A stretch of DNA of 64,000 nt from Leifsonia xyli (GTDB lineage: Bacteria > Actinomycetota > Actinomycetes > Actinomycetales > Microbacteriaceae). A program made the position numbers and the translations under genes. How positions within the stretch are numbered: the stretch's first letter is position 1; each line of letters begins with the position of its first letter. The notes beneath the pieces are model-generated. The model made no database searches. It was not told the origin of the DNA and worked only from the letters and a program-made list of their open reading frames with translations. Shown in pieces: positions 33,371-44,940 of this stretch. The DNA lies in the NCBI GenBank assembly GCA_003243275.1, contig QFQR01000001.1, positions 124,001 through 188,000 of the forward strand, read 5' to 3'.

Positions 33371-33400
33371 TTGCGGCCCGGTCGTCGGCTTCCCTACGGT
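33371..33400 (+). promoter_or_regulatory. Promoter of the ABC importer genes
   Basis: TTGCGG (33371-33376), an 18-nt spacer and TACGGT (33395-33400), then 7 nt to the GTG at 33408. A -35/-10 pair with leaderless spacing. Confidence 0.5.
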
Positions 33401-33407
33401 CGAGCGT

Positions 33408-34277
33408 GTGACCCTCGTCGACCTCCCCGCCGCCGCCGCACTGCCGGTGCGGCTCTCGGGGGTCGGTCGACGCTTCGCCACGCCGGGCGGCGGGGAGCGC
33501 ACCGTGCTGCGCGACATCGACCTCGACATCCGCGCGGGCGAGATCGTCGCCCTGCTCGGCCCCTCCGGCTGCGGGAAGTCCACCCTGCTGCGGCTCATCT
33601 CGGGTCTTGACCGCTCCGACGCGGGGGAGCTCTCGATCGGCGGCTCACCCGTCGCCGTCGTCGACCAACGGTGCGCCGTCGCCTTCCAGGAGCCGCGGCT
33701 GCTGCCCTGGCGCACGGTGCAGCGCAACGTCGAATTGGGCCTCCCGCGCGGCACCGCGCGATCCGCGGGGCGCACGCGCGTCGCCGAGCTGCTGCGGCTC
33801 GTGCAGCTCGACCACGCAGCGACCCTTCGCCCCCGTCAGATCTCGGGTGGGATGGCGCAGCGCGCCTCGCTCGCCCGCGCCCTCGCCCGCAACCCCGGGG
33901 TGCTGCTGCTCGACGAGCCCTTCGGCGCCCTCGACGCGCTCACCCGGCTCACGATGCAGGACCTGCTGCTCGAGATCCACGCCGCGGAGCCGGCGACCAT
34001 CGTGCTCGTCACCCACGACGCCGACGAGGCCCTCCAGCTCGCCGATCGGATCGTGCTGCTCGGCGCCGTCGACGAGCTCCCGGGCGCGGGCATCCGCCGG
34101 GTGCTCGAGGTCGGCAGGAAGCGGCCCCGCGACCGCGGCGACGCCCAGCTCGCGATCCTGCGCGCCGAGCTGCTGTCGCTGCTCGGCGTCGAGAGCCACC
34201 ACCCCGATGACTACATCACCCAGGCCATCAAGACCCAGGCGATCAAGGCCCAGCGCGCCCGCCGCGCGGGTGCCTGA
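33408..34277 (+). CDS. ABC importer ATP-binding protein, nitrate/sulfonate/taurine type
   Basis: 289 residues. Walker A LLGPSGCGKSTLLRL at about 46-60, Q-loop FQEPRLLPWRTV, signature ISGGMAQRASLARAL (Ser-Gly-Gly-Met instead of the usual Gln), Walker B LLLDEPFGALDALTR and the switch His in LVTHDADEAL. This is the SsuB/TauB subgroup. The C-terminal 60 residues are an extra charged tail. It energises uptake of the substrate held by the next gene's product. GTG start behind its own promoter. The unit is ATPase, binding protein, permease. Confidence 0.93.
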   Translation: MTLVDLPAAAALPVRLSGVGRRFATPGGGERTVLRDIDLDIRAGEIVALLGPSGCGKSTLLRLISGLDRSDAGELSIGGSPVAVVDQRCAVAFQEPRLLPWRTVQRNVELGLPRGTARSAGRTRVAELLRLVQLDHAATLRPRQISGGMAQRASLARALARNPGVLLLDEPFGALDALTRLTMQDLLLEIHAAEPATIVLVTHDADEALQLADRIVLLGAVDELPGAGIRRVLEVGRKRPRDRGDAQLAILRAELLSLLGVESHHPDDYITQAIKTQAIKAQRARRAGA

Positions 34278-34327
34278 GCGGGTCGATCCCGCACATCCGG
34301 TCGCACCACACAACGAGGACGAACCCC

Positions 34328-35353
34328 ATGAAGAAGACCATCCTGGCCGCAGCCGCGGCCGCCACCACCGCCGCGCTCGCCCTCACGGGGTGCGTCGCGG
34401 GCGAGGGCGCCCCCGCGGATGACGCGGCGAGCTCGCAGGCGGGCTGGAGCGCGACGACGCTCACCCTCGACTTCGCGACCTACAACCCGCTCAGCCTCAT
34501 CATCAAGGACCAGGGGTGGCTGGAGAAGGCGCTCGGCGACGATGTGACCGTCAACTGGGTGCAATCCGCGGGCTCGAACAAGGCCAACGAGGCGCTCCGT
34601 GCGGGCGCGATCGACGTCGGCTCGACCGCGGGATCGGCGGCGCTGCTCGCACGGTCCAACGGCTCGCCGATCCAGGTGATCGACATCTACAGCCAGCCCG
34701 ACTGGGCCGCGATCCTGGTGCCGGCGAACTCGCCGATCACGGAGGTCTCGCAGCTCAAGGGCAAGAACATCGCCGCCACCAAGGGCACCGATCCCTACTT
34801 CTTCCTGCTGCAGAGCCTGGAGGCGAACGGGCTGAGCCTCGACGACGTCACGGTGCAGAACCTCCAGCACGCCGACGGGAAGGCAGCCCTCGAGGCCGGT
34901 GCGGTGGATGCCTGGGCTGGCCTCGACCCGCTGCTGTCGACGAGCGTCGCGAACGGCGCGTCGAAGATCATCTACGACAACATCGACTTCAACAGCTACG
35001 GCTTCCTCAACGCCACCGAGGACTTCATCACGAAGCACCCCGACCTCGCGCAACTCGTCGTGAACGCCTACGAGAAGGCGCGCGCCTGGGCGCAGGCGAA
35101 CCCCGAGAAGACCGCGGCGATCCTCGCCCAGGTCGCCGGAATCGATCCCGCCATCGCGACGGCCGTGATCTCCGACCGCACCAACCTCGCCGTCGACCCC
35201 GTGCCGGGGAAGGCGCAGCTCGACGTCCTGAAGGTCATCGGCCCGGTGTTCGTCGAGTCGGGTGACGTGGCGAGCCAGGATGCGATCGACACGGCACTCG
35301 ACAGCCTGCTCGAACCGAAGTTCGCGAAGGCCGCCGACCCGAGCGCCCTCTAG
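34328..35353 (+). CDS. ABC importer substrate-binding lipoprotein, aliphatic sulfonate type
   Basis: 341 residues. Lipobox A-L-T-G-C with Cys22, so anchored outside the membrane. The mature part fits the SsuA-like NMT1/THI5 fold: FATYNPLSLIIKDQGWLEKA, NEALRAGAIDVGSTAGSAAL, QLKGKNIAATKGTDPYFFLL and ALEAGAVDAWAGLDPLL. Aliphatic sulfonates are the likely ligands, but nitrate, taurine or other small anions cannot be excluded. A GAGGA ribosome binding site precedes the ATG. The 50-nt gap before it holds a small stem (GCGGG/CCCGC) that could balance expression between ATPase and binding protein. No desulfonating monooxygenase gene is present. Confidence 0.92.
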   Translation: MKKTILAAAAAATTAALALTGCVAGEGAPADDAASSQAGWSATTLTLDFATYNPLSLIIKDQGWLEKALGDDVTVNWVQSAGSNKANEALRAGAIDVGSTAGSAALLARSNGSPIQVIDIYSQPDWAAILVPANSPITEVSQLKGKNIAATKGTDPYFFLLQSLEANGLSLDDVTVQNLQHADGKAALEAGAVDAWAGLDPLLSTSVANGASKIIYDNIDFNSYGFLNATEDFITKHPDLAQLVVNAYEKARAWAQANPEKTAAILAQVAGIDPAIATAVISDRTNLAVDPVPGKAQLDVLKVIGPVFVESGDVASQDAIDTALDSLLEPKFAKAADPSAL

Positions 35354-35372
35354 GCGATCGGTCGCCCCCGCG

Positions 35373-36257
35373 ATGAACGCGACGAGAACACCCGAGGAGG
35401 CTGCCCCCGTGGAGGGAGCTACCTCCTCGGCCTACCAGCAGACGAGCGTCTACGGGTACTCGGCGGCCGGCCCCGGTCTCGCCGACCGCCGTCGACCGCG
35501 TGGTGAGCGTCGCTGGTGGCCTCTCGTCGGCGGTGCGCTCGTGCCGCTCGCCGCGCTGCTCGCGTGGTGGGCGGTCACCGAGTTCGGCGACATCCCCGCC
35601 TACCGGCTGCCGTCGCCCGCGGATGTCGTCCGTGCCGCCGGCGAGCTCGCCTCCTCCGGCCAGCTCTGGCGCGACGTGGCGATCTCGACCCAGCGCGTGC
35701 TGCAGGGCTTCGCCCTCGGCTCGATCATCGGCATCGTGATCGGTTCCCTGATCGGGCTCTCACGCACCTTCAGCGTGCTCCTGTCGCCCACCATCGGTGC
35801 CCTGCGGGCGGTGCCGTCGCTCGCCTGGGTTCCGCTGCTGGTACTCTACGTGGGCATCTTCGAGCCCTCGAAGGTGATCCTCATCACCATCGGCGCCGCG
35901 TTCCCCGTGCTCACCACGCTCTCGATCGCGCTGCGCCACGTCGACCCGCAACTGGTCGAGCTGGGGCGGGCCTACGGTCTCGGGCGGCTGTCGCTGCTGA
36001 CCACGGTCCAGCTGCCCGCCGTCATCCCGGCGCTCGTGAGCGGGCTGCGGCTCGCCCTCGCGCAGTCCTGGCTCTTCCTGGTCGCCGCCGAGCTGCTGGC
36101 GAGCTCGATGGGCCTCGGCTTCCTCCTGATGGACTCGGGCAACAACGGCCGCGTCGACCGCATCTTCCTCGCGATCATCGTCCTCGCCGTGCTCGGGAAG
36201 ACCACGGATGCGCTCATCGGTCTGCTGGAGCGGTGGCTGCTCACACGTTGGGGCTGA
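35373..36257 (+). CDS. ABC importer permease, sulfonate type
   Basis: 294 residues. A long hydrophilic N-terminus (about 45 residues) precedes six membrane helices. The cytoplasmic EAA-type loop reads LVELGRAYGLGRLSLLTTVQ-LPAVIPALVSGLR, the contact site for the ATPase. Homologous to SsuC/TauC. The ATG at 35373 is 19 nt after the binding-protein stop; further in-frame Met codons upstream overlap that gene. The gene ends just before the pyrR promoter. Confidence 0.92.
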   Translation: MNATRTPEEAAPVEGATSSAYQQTSVYGYSAAGPGLADRRRPRGERRWWPLVGGALVPLAALLAWWAVTEFGDIPAYRLPSPADVVRAAGELASSGQLWRDVAISTQRVLQGFALGSIIGIVIGSLIGLSRTFSVLLSPTIGALRAVPSLAWVPLLVLYVGIFEPSKVILITIGAAFPVLTTLSIALRHVDPQLVELGRAYGLGRLSLLTTVQLPAVIPALVSGLRLALAQSWLFLVAAELLASSMGLGFLLMDSGNNGRVDRIFLAIIVLAVLGKTTDALIGLLERWLLTRWG

Positions 36258-36275
36258 TCGGCGAGGCGCTATGCT
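36248..36275 (+). promoter_or_regulatory. Promoter of the pyrimidine operon
   Basis: TTGGGG (36248-36253), a 16-nt spacer and TATGCT (36270-36275). Transcription would start near 36282, right before the PyrR-binding RNA element. The -35 overlaps the end of the permease gene. Confidence 0.55.
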
Positions 36276-36285
36276 GAACGGGTAC

Positions 36286-36326
36286 GACGTCCTTTAAATC
36301 CGTCCAGAGAGGCGGGGAAGGGGGTC
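36286..36326 (+). promoter_or_regulatory. PyrR-binding RNA element in the pyrR leader
   Basis: The leader folds as a stem: GAC (36286-36288) with GTC (36324-36326), then CCTT (36291-36294) with AAGG (36318-36321), then CCG (36300-36302) with CGG (36313-36315). The stem is topped by the loop TCCAGAGAGG (36303-36312). That loop matches the conserved PyrR recognition sequence known from Bacillus and actinobacteria. The 3' strand of the stem includes the GGGG that acts as ribosome binding site for pyrR. PyrR binding with UMP would therefore block translation, rather than cause the transcription termination seen in Bacillus. Confidence 0.85.
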
Positions 36327-36329
36327 AGG

Positions 36330-36866
36330 ATGCCGGCACGTACCGTGCTGCAGCAGGCTGACATTCAGCGCGCACTCACGCGCATCTCGCACGAGATCCT
36401 CGAGTCCAATCGTGGCGGCTCGGATCTCGTCCTCCTCGGCATCCCGACGCGCGGGGTCATCCTGGCGGAGCGCATCGCCGACCACCTGGAGCGCTTCGAA
36501 CCCGGAGCCGGGGCGGTCGGGGCACTCGACGTGACCATGTACCGCGACGACCTCCACCGCCATCCCACCCGCACGCCGAGCCCGACGCGCGTGCCCGCCG
36601 GCGGCATCGACGGCAAGACCGTCGTGCTGGTCGACGACGTGCTCTACTCGGGGCGCACCATCCGCGCGGCCCTCGACGCGATCGGCGACCTCGGCCGCCC
36701 GCGGGCCGTCCGGCTCGCGGTGCTCGTCGACCGCGGGCACCGGGAGCTGCCGATCCGCGCCGACTTCGTCGGCAAGAACCTGCCCACCGCGGTCGCCGAG
36801 CGCATCTTCGTGCGGCTCGCCGAGACCGACGGCGAGGATGCCGTCGTGATCGAGGGGGAGGCATGA
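36330..36866 (+). CDS. pyrR: PyrR, bifunctional pyr operon regulator/uracil phosphoribosyltransferase
   Basis: 178 residues. UMP-dependent RNA-binding repressor of the operon, often with uracil phosphoribosyltransferase activity. Contains SHEILESNRGGSDLVLLGIPTRG, the PRPP loop VVLVDDVLYSGRTIRAALD and RPRAVRLAVLVDRGHRELPI. The target RNA is in its own leader, so control is autogenous. First gene of pyrR-pyrB-pyrC-PH-carA-carB-pyrF, linked throughout by 1- to 8-nt overlaps. Confidence 0.96.
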   Translation: MPARTVLQQADIQRALTRISHEILESNRGGSDLVLLGIPTRGVILAERIADHLERFEPGAGAVGALDVTMYRDDLHRHPTRTPSPTRVPAGGIDGKTVVLVDDVLYSGRTIRAALDAIGDLGRPRAVRLAVLVDRGHRELPIRADFVGKNLPTAVAERIFVRLAETDGEDAVVIEGEA

Positions 36867-37822
36867 AGCACCTGCTGACCACGGTCGGGCTCGAACGCGA
36901 GCAGGCCCTCGGCATCCTCGACCTGGCCGAGGACATGGCGGAGGTCGCGACCCGCGCCGTTCCCAAGCTGCCGACACTGCGCGGCAAGACCGTCGCGAAC
37001 CTCTTCTTCGAGGACTCCACCCGCACCCGGCTGAGCTTCGAGGCCGCCGCGAAACGGCTCTCGGCGGATGTGATCACCTTCAGCGCGAAAGGCTCGAGCG
37101 TCTCCAAGGGCGAAAGCCTCAAGGACACCGCCCAGACGATCGCCGCGATGGGCATCGACGCGGTCGTGCTGCGCCACGGGGCCTCGGGTGCCGCGGAGAC
37201 GCTCGCCGGGTCGGGATGGATCGACGCCGCCGTGGTCAACGCGGGCGACGGCACCCACCAGCACCCCACCCAGGCGCTGCTCGACGCCTCCACGCTCCGC
37301 AAGGCCCTGCACGGAGCGGGCTCCCGCGGACGCGATCTCGACGGGGTGCGCGTCACGATCGTCGGCGACGTGCTGCACTCGCGGGTCGCGCGCTCCAACG
37401 TCTGGCTGCTGAGCACCCTCGGCGCCCGGGTGCAGCTGGTCGCCCCGCGCACGCTCCTGCCGGTCGGGGTCGAGAGCTGGCCCGTGACGGTCGGCACGGA
37501 TCTCGACGCGGCCATCGACGAGGCACCCGACGCGATCATGATGCTGCGCGTGCAGCAGGAGCGCATGCACGCGGCCTTCTTCCCCCACGAGCGCGAGTAC
37601 TCGAGCGTGTGGGGGCTCGATGACGCGCGCCTCGACCGGCTCGCAGCGGATACGATCGTCATGCACCCAGGCCCCATGAACCGCGGGCTCGAGATCTCGG
37701 CGCGGGCCGCCGACTCGCCCCGGTCGGTCATCCTCGACCAGGTCACGAGCGGGGTGTCGATACGGATGGCGGTGCTCTACCTCGTGCTCTCAGGTTCCGA
37801 CCCACGGGAGGTCACCGCGTGA
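36863..37822 (+). CDS. pyrB: Aspartate carbamoyltransferase catalytic subunit
   Basis: 319 residues. Joins carbamoyl phosphate and aspartate. Carbamoyl-phosphate motif FEDSTRTRLSFEAAAKRL, the following KGSSVSKGESLKDT loop, THQHPTQALLDA, and the C-terminal HPGPMNRGLEI. No regulatory PyrI gene is present, as usual in actinobacteria. The ATG overlaps the pyrR stop. Confidence 0.97.
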   Translation: MKHLLTTVGLEREQALGILDLAEDMAEVATRAVPKLPTLRGKTVANLFFEDSTRTRLSFEAAAKRLSADVITFSAKGSSVSKGESLKDTAQTIAAMGIDAVVLRHGASGAAETLAGSGWIDAAVVNAGDGTHQHPTQALLDASTLRKALHGAGSRGRDLDGVRVTIVGDVLHSRVARSNVWLLSTLGARVQLVAPRTLLPVGVESWPVTVGTDLDAAIDEAPDAIMMLRVQQERMHAAFFPHEREYSSVWGLDDARLDRLAADTIVMHPGPMNRGLEISARAADSPRSVILDQVTSGVSIRMAVLYLVLSGSDPREVTA

Positions 37823-39153
37823 CGACGCTCCTCATCCGAGGTGCGCAGCTGCCCGACGGCACGCGCACCGAGCTGCTGGTCGCGGACGGCGTCATCGCCG
37901 AACGGGGGGCCGCGCTCTCGGCCGCCGCCGCGACCGTCATCGACGCCGAGGGCCTCATCGCCCTGCCCGGGCTCGTCGATCTGCACACCCACCTGCGGGA
38001 GCCCGGCTTCGAGCAGAGCGAGACGGTGCTCACCGGCACCCGCGCCGCAGCAGCGGGCGGGTTCACCGCCGTGCACGCCATGGCCAACACCTCGCCCGTC
38101 GCCGACACCGCGGGCGTCGTCGAGCAGGTCGCCTCCCTCGGCCTGCAGCACGGATACGCGACCGTACGCCCCATCGGCGCGGTCACGGTCGGGCTCGCGG
38201 GGGAGCGGCTCGCCGAGATCGGCGCGATGGCGCGCTCCCGCGCCGCGGTGCGGGTCTTCAGCGACGACGGCACATGCGTGCACGACGCCCTGCTGATGCG
38301 CCGGGCGCTCGAATACGTCGCCACCTTCGGCGGTGTCATCGCCCAGCACGCGCAGGAGCCACGGCTCACCGAAGGCGCCCAGATGAACGAAGGCGCGCTC
38401 AGCTCCGAGCTGGGGCTGGCAGGCTGGCCCGCCGTCGCCGAGGAGGCGATCATCGCCCGCGACGTGCTGCTCGCGGAGGCGGTCGGCGCACGGCTGCACG
38501 TCTGCCACCTCTCCACGGCGGGAAGCGTCGAGGTGGTGCGCTGGGCGAAGGCCCGCGGCATCCGGGTCACCGCCGAGGTGACGCCCCACCACCTGCTGCT
38601 CACCGAGCAGCTCGTGGCATCCGCAGATGCCCCCTACCTGTCGAGCTACGACGCGCGTTTCAAGGTCAACCCTCCGCTGCGACGCGACGAGGATGTGCAG
38701 GCGCTGCGCGCGGCCCTCGCCGACGGCACGATCGACATCGTCGCGACCGACCACGCCCCGCATCCGATCGAGAGCAAGGAGTGCGCCTGGCAGGAGGCGT
38801 CCTTCGGCATGGTCGGGCTCGAGAGCGCGCTGTCGGTCGTGCAGGCGGCGGTCGTCGACACGGGGCAGCTCGACTGGGCGGATGTCGCCCGGGTGCTCTC
38901 CCGCGTGCCCGCCGAGATCGGCGGGGTCGCCGGCTACGACGCCCCGTTCGCGCCGGGCAGCCCCGCCCATCTGACGCTCGTCGACCCCGCAGCCGAGCGC
39001 GTGTTCGCCGTGGACGCGCTGCACGGCAAGGGCGTGAACTCGCCGTACCTCGGTCGTCGCCTGCCTGGGCGGGTCGTGGCCACGATCCACGGCGGCATCC
39101 CCACCGTGCTGGATGGCGTGCTGCGCACGCCGGAGGAGGTCTCCCATGGATGA
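37819..39153 (+). CDS. pyrC: Dihydroorotase
   Basis: 444 residues. Zinc amidohydrolase that closes carbamoyl aspartate to dihydroorotate. Metal ligands in LVDLHTHLREPGFEQSET (His-x-His), HAQEPRLTEGAQMNEG, HVCHLSTAGS and IVATDHAPHPIESK (Asp). A full active site is present, so this is the catalytic form and not the inactive PyrC-like partner found in some lineages. GTG start overlapping pyrB (GTGA). Overlaps the next gene by 8 nt. Confidence 0.96.
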   Translation: MTTLLIRGAQLPDGTRTELLVADGVIAERGAALSAAAATVIDAEGLIALPGLVDLHTHLREPGFEQSETVLTGTRAAAAGGFTAVHAMANTSPVADTAGVVEQVASLGLQHGYATVRPIGAVTVGLAGERLAEIGAMARSRAAVRVFSDDGTCVHDALLMRRALEYVATFGGVIAQHAQEPRLTEGAQMNEGALSSELGLAGWPAVAEEAIIARDVLLAEAVGARLHVCHLSTAGSVEVVRWAKARGIRVTAEVTPHHLLLTEQLVASADAPYLSSYDARFKVNPPLRRDEDVQALRAALADGTIDIVATDHAPHPIESKECAWQEASFGMVGLESALSVVQAAVVDTGQLDWADVARVLSRVPAEIGGVAGYDAPFAPGSPAHLTLVDPAAERVFAVDALHGKGVNSPYLGRRLPGRVVATIHGGIPTVLDGVLRTPEEVSHG

Positions 39154-39688
39154 GCGGCTGATCCCCGCCCTCGTCGTGCTCGCGATGCTCGTCATCGCCT
39201 TCGTGCTGATGGCGCTCGGCTGGCGCAACCGCCGGCGCCGTCAGTCGAACCTCGACGCCGTGCCCGTTCCGCCGACCGAGATCGGCGAGGTGCTCGGCAC
39301 CGAGCGGGTGCTCTACGTCGCCACGACCCTCGCCGAGCAACCGCTCGAGCGGGTCGTGGTGGGCGGCCTCGGCTTCCGCGCGAAGGGCGAGGTGCGCATC
39401 GCGCGCGGCGGCATCGTGCTCGACCTCGCCGGATCGCGGCCCGCCTTCATCCCGGTCGCCGACATCCGCGGTGTCGGGCTCGCGAGCTGGACCATCGACA
39501 AGGGCGTCGAAGAGGGCGGCCTCGTCTTCGTGCGCTGGGAGCTCGGCGGCACGCCCGTCGACAGCTACCTGCGGTCTGAGCGCTCCACGCAGCTGCTCGA
39601 CCAGCTCACCGAGCTCTCGCCGAGCGCGGCGGCCGCCAGCCGCACCGCCGACACGACATCGACCCCCGACGGAGAGGCATCCGCATGA
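39146..39688 (+). CDS. Membrane protein with PH-like domain
   Basis: 180 residues. One N-terminal membrane helix (LIPALVVLAMLVIAFVLMAL, 5-24), a basic stop (RNRRRRQ), then a cytoplasmic beta-rich domain (about 45-155) of the bacterial PH-like type: GTERVLYVATTL..., RPAFIPVADIRGVGLASWTI, LGGTPVDSYLRSERSTQLLD. The tail is disordered. This family lies between pyrC and carA in many actinobacteria. Its role in the pyrimidine operon is not known. The ribosome binding site GGAGGAGGT supports the ATG at 39146. Overlaps carA by 4 nt. Confidence 0.85.
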   Translation: MDERLIPALVVLAMLVIAFVLMALGWRNRRRRQSNLDAVPVPPTEIGEVLGTERVLYVATTLAEQPLERVVVGGLGFRAKGEVRIARGGIVLDLAGSRPAFIPVADIRGVGLASWTIDKGVEEGGLVFVRWELGGTPVDSYLRSERSTQLLDQLTELSPSAAAASRTADTTSTPDGEASA

Positions 39689-40826
39689 TCGACACCGACC
39701 CCGCGGTCCTCGTGCTCGAAGACGGCACCCGCTACCCGGGCCGCGCCTACGGCGCCCGCGGTCGCACCCTGGGCGAGGCCGTCTTCGCGACCGGCATGAC
39801 CGGCTACCAGGAGACCCTCACCGACCCGAGCTATGCGGGGCAGATCGTGGTGATGACGGCCCCGCACATCGGCAACACGGGCGTCAACGACGAAGACCCG
39901 GAGTCGCGCCGCATCTGGGTCTCCGGGTACGTCGTGCGCGACCCCTCCCGTGTGGTGTCCAACTTCCGCGCGAACGGGAGCCTCGGTGCCGACCTCGACC
40001 GCAACGGGGTCGTCGGCATCAGCGGCATCGACACGCGGGCGGTCACCCGTCGCCTGCGGGATGCGGGCTCGATGCGCGCCGGTATCTTCTCCGGCGCGGA
40101 TGCCGCGCTCGACGCCGCAGAACAGCTCGCGATCGTGCGCTCGGGCTCCGAGATGGCGGGCCGCAACCTCTCCGCCGAGGTCTCGGTCACCTCCGAGACG
40201 GTGACACCGGCCCGCGGCGAGCTGCTCGGCCGGCTCGCCGTGCTCGACCTCGGCGTCAAGCAGGCCACGATCGAGAACCTCGCCGACCGCGGCTTCGAGG
40301 TGCACGTGCTACCGCAGGACGTGACCCTCGAGCAGTTGCTCGCGATCGAGCCGGTCGCGGTCTTCTACTCGAACGGCCCGGGCGATCCCGCCGCATCCGA
40401 CTCCCACGTCGAGCTGCTGCAGGGCGTGCTCCGCGCGGGCCTGCCGTTCTTCGGCATCTGCTTCGGCAACCAGCTGCTCGGTCGCGCCCTCGGGCTCGGC
40501 ACCTACAAGCTGCCCTACGGCCATCGCGGCATCAACCAGCCCGTGCTCGACAAGGCCACGGGACGCGTCGAGATCACCGCCCACAACCACGGCTTCGCGG
40601 TCGACGCGCCGCTCGAGGGCGTCATCGAGAGCCCGGCGGGCTTCGGACGGCTCGAGGTGAGCCACGTCGGGCTCAACGACAACGTCGTGGAGGGCCTGCG
40701 CGCCCTCGACATCCCCGCCTTCTCGGTGCAGTACCACCCGGAGGCGGCCGCAGGCCCGCACGACGCCAACTACCTGTTCGACCGCTTCCGCGACCTGGTC
40801 GCGTCCGATCTCACGAAGAAGAACTG

Positions 40827-40827
<1 letters not shown>
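39685..40827 (+). CDS. carA: Carbamoyl-phosphate synthase small (glutaminase) subunit
   Basis: 380 residues. Hydrolyses glutamine and passes ammonia to CarB. N-terminal domain FATGMTGYQETLTDPSYAGQ, then the glutaminase domain with the nucleophile Cys in FFGICFGNQLLGRALGLG and the His/Glu pair in QYHPEAAAGPHDANYLF. The position after the nucleophile loop is Asn (FGNQ) rather than the His seen in enterobacteria, which is normal for actinobacteria as I know them. One nt overlap (TGATG) with carB. Confidence 0.96.
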
Positions 40828-44119
<3,292 letters not shown>

Positions 44120-44123
<4 letters not shown>

Positions 44124-44938
44124 CGCAGCCCTTCGCCGCGCGGCTCGCCGCGGTGGTCGAGGCACGCGGCCCGCTCTGCGTGGGGATCGACCCGCACGCG
44201 GCGCTGCTGCGCGACTGGGGTCTCCCCGACGACCCCGCAGGGCTGCGCGAGTTCGGGCTCAGGGTGGTGGAGGCGGCCGCGGGCCGGATCGGCATCGTCA
44301 AGCCGCAGATCGCCTTCTTCGAGCGGCACGGCGCGGCCGGCTACGCCGTGCTCGAGGAGGTGCTGGGCGCCGCACGCGCCGCCGGGCTGCTCGTGATCGC
44401 CGACGTCAAGCGCGGGGACGTCGGCTCGACGGTCGACGCCTACGGCGAGGCGTGGCTCTCGCCCGGCTCACCCCTCGAGGCCGACGCCATGACCGCCGTC
44501 GCCTATCAGGGCTTCGGCTCCCTCGACGGGGTGCTCGCGCGGGCTGCCGCCCACGGCAAGGGCGTCTTCGTGCTCGCCGCGACCTCGAACCCCGAGAGCA
44601 CGGAGGTGCAGGCGCTTCGTGCCGCCGACGGCGAGACCCTCGCCGCGCGCATGGTGCGCGGCGCCAGGCAGACCGGCGGCACCGCTGGCGTCGTGGTCGG
44701 GGCGACGGTCGAGCTCTCCACCGTCGGGATCGAGCTGCCGAGCCTCGTCGCCGTGCCCGTGCTCGCACCCGGATTCGGTGCCCAGGGTGCCGAACTCGCC
44801 GACGCGCCGACGATCTACGGACCCGCGATCGGCTCGGTCCTGCCGAGCGTGTCGCGCAGCATCCTCGGCGCCGGACGCGAGGGTGTCGCCGCTGCGATCG
44901 ACGCGGCCGCGCGGGAGGTGGCATCGTGGCAGGGGTGA
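44120..44938 (+). CDS. pyrF: Orotidine 5'-phosphate decarboxylase (PyrF type 2)
   Basis: 272 residues. Last step to UMP. It is of the longer type 2 class: LCVGIDPHAALLRDWGLPDD near the N-terminus, the catalytic ADVKRGDVGSTVDAYGEAWL, VFVLAATSNPES and the phosphate-binding LAPGFGAQGAE. Ends within a few nt of the mIHF-gmk gene. Confidence 0.95.
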
Positions 44939-44940
44939 CG

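Noticed and set aside
40459..40500. CarA nucleophile loop FGICFGNQ as a defective active site
   Set aside because: The Cys is present and Asn at the following position is, to my knowledge, normal in actinobacterial CarA.
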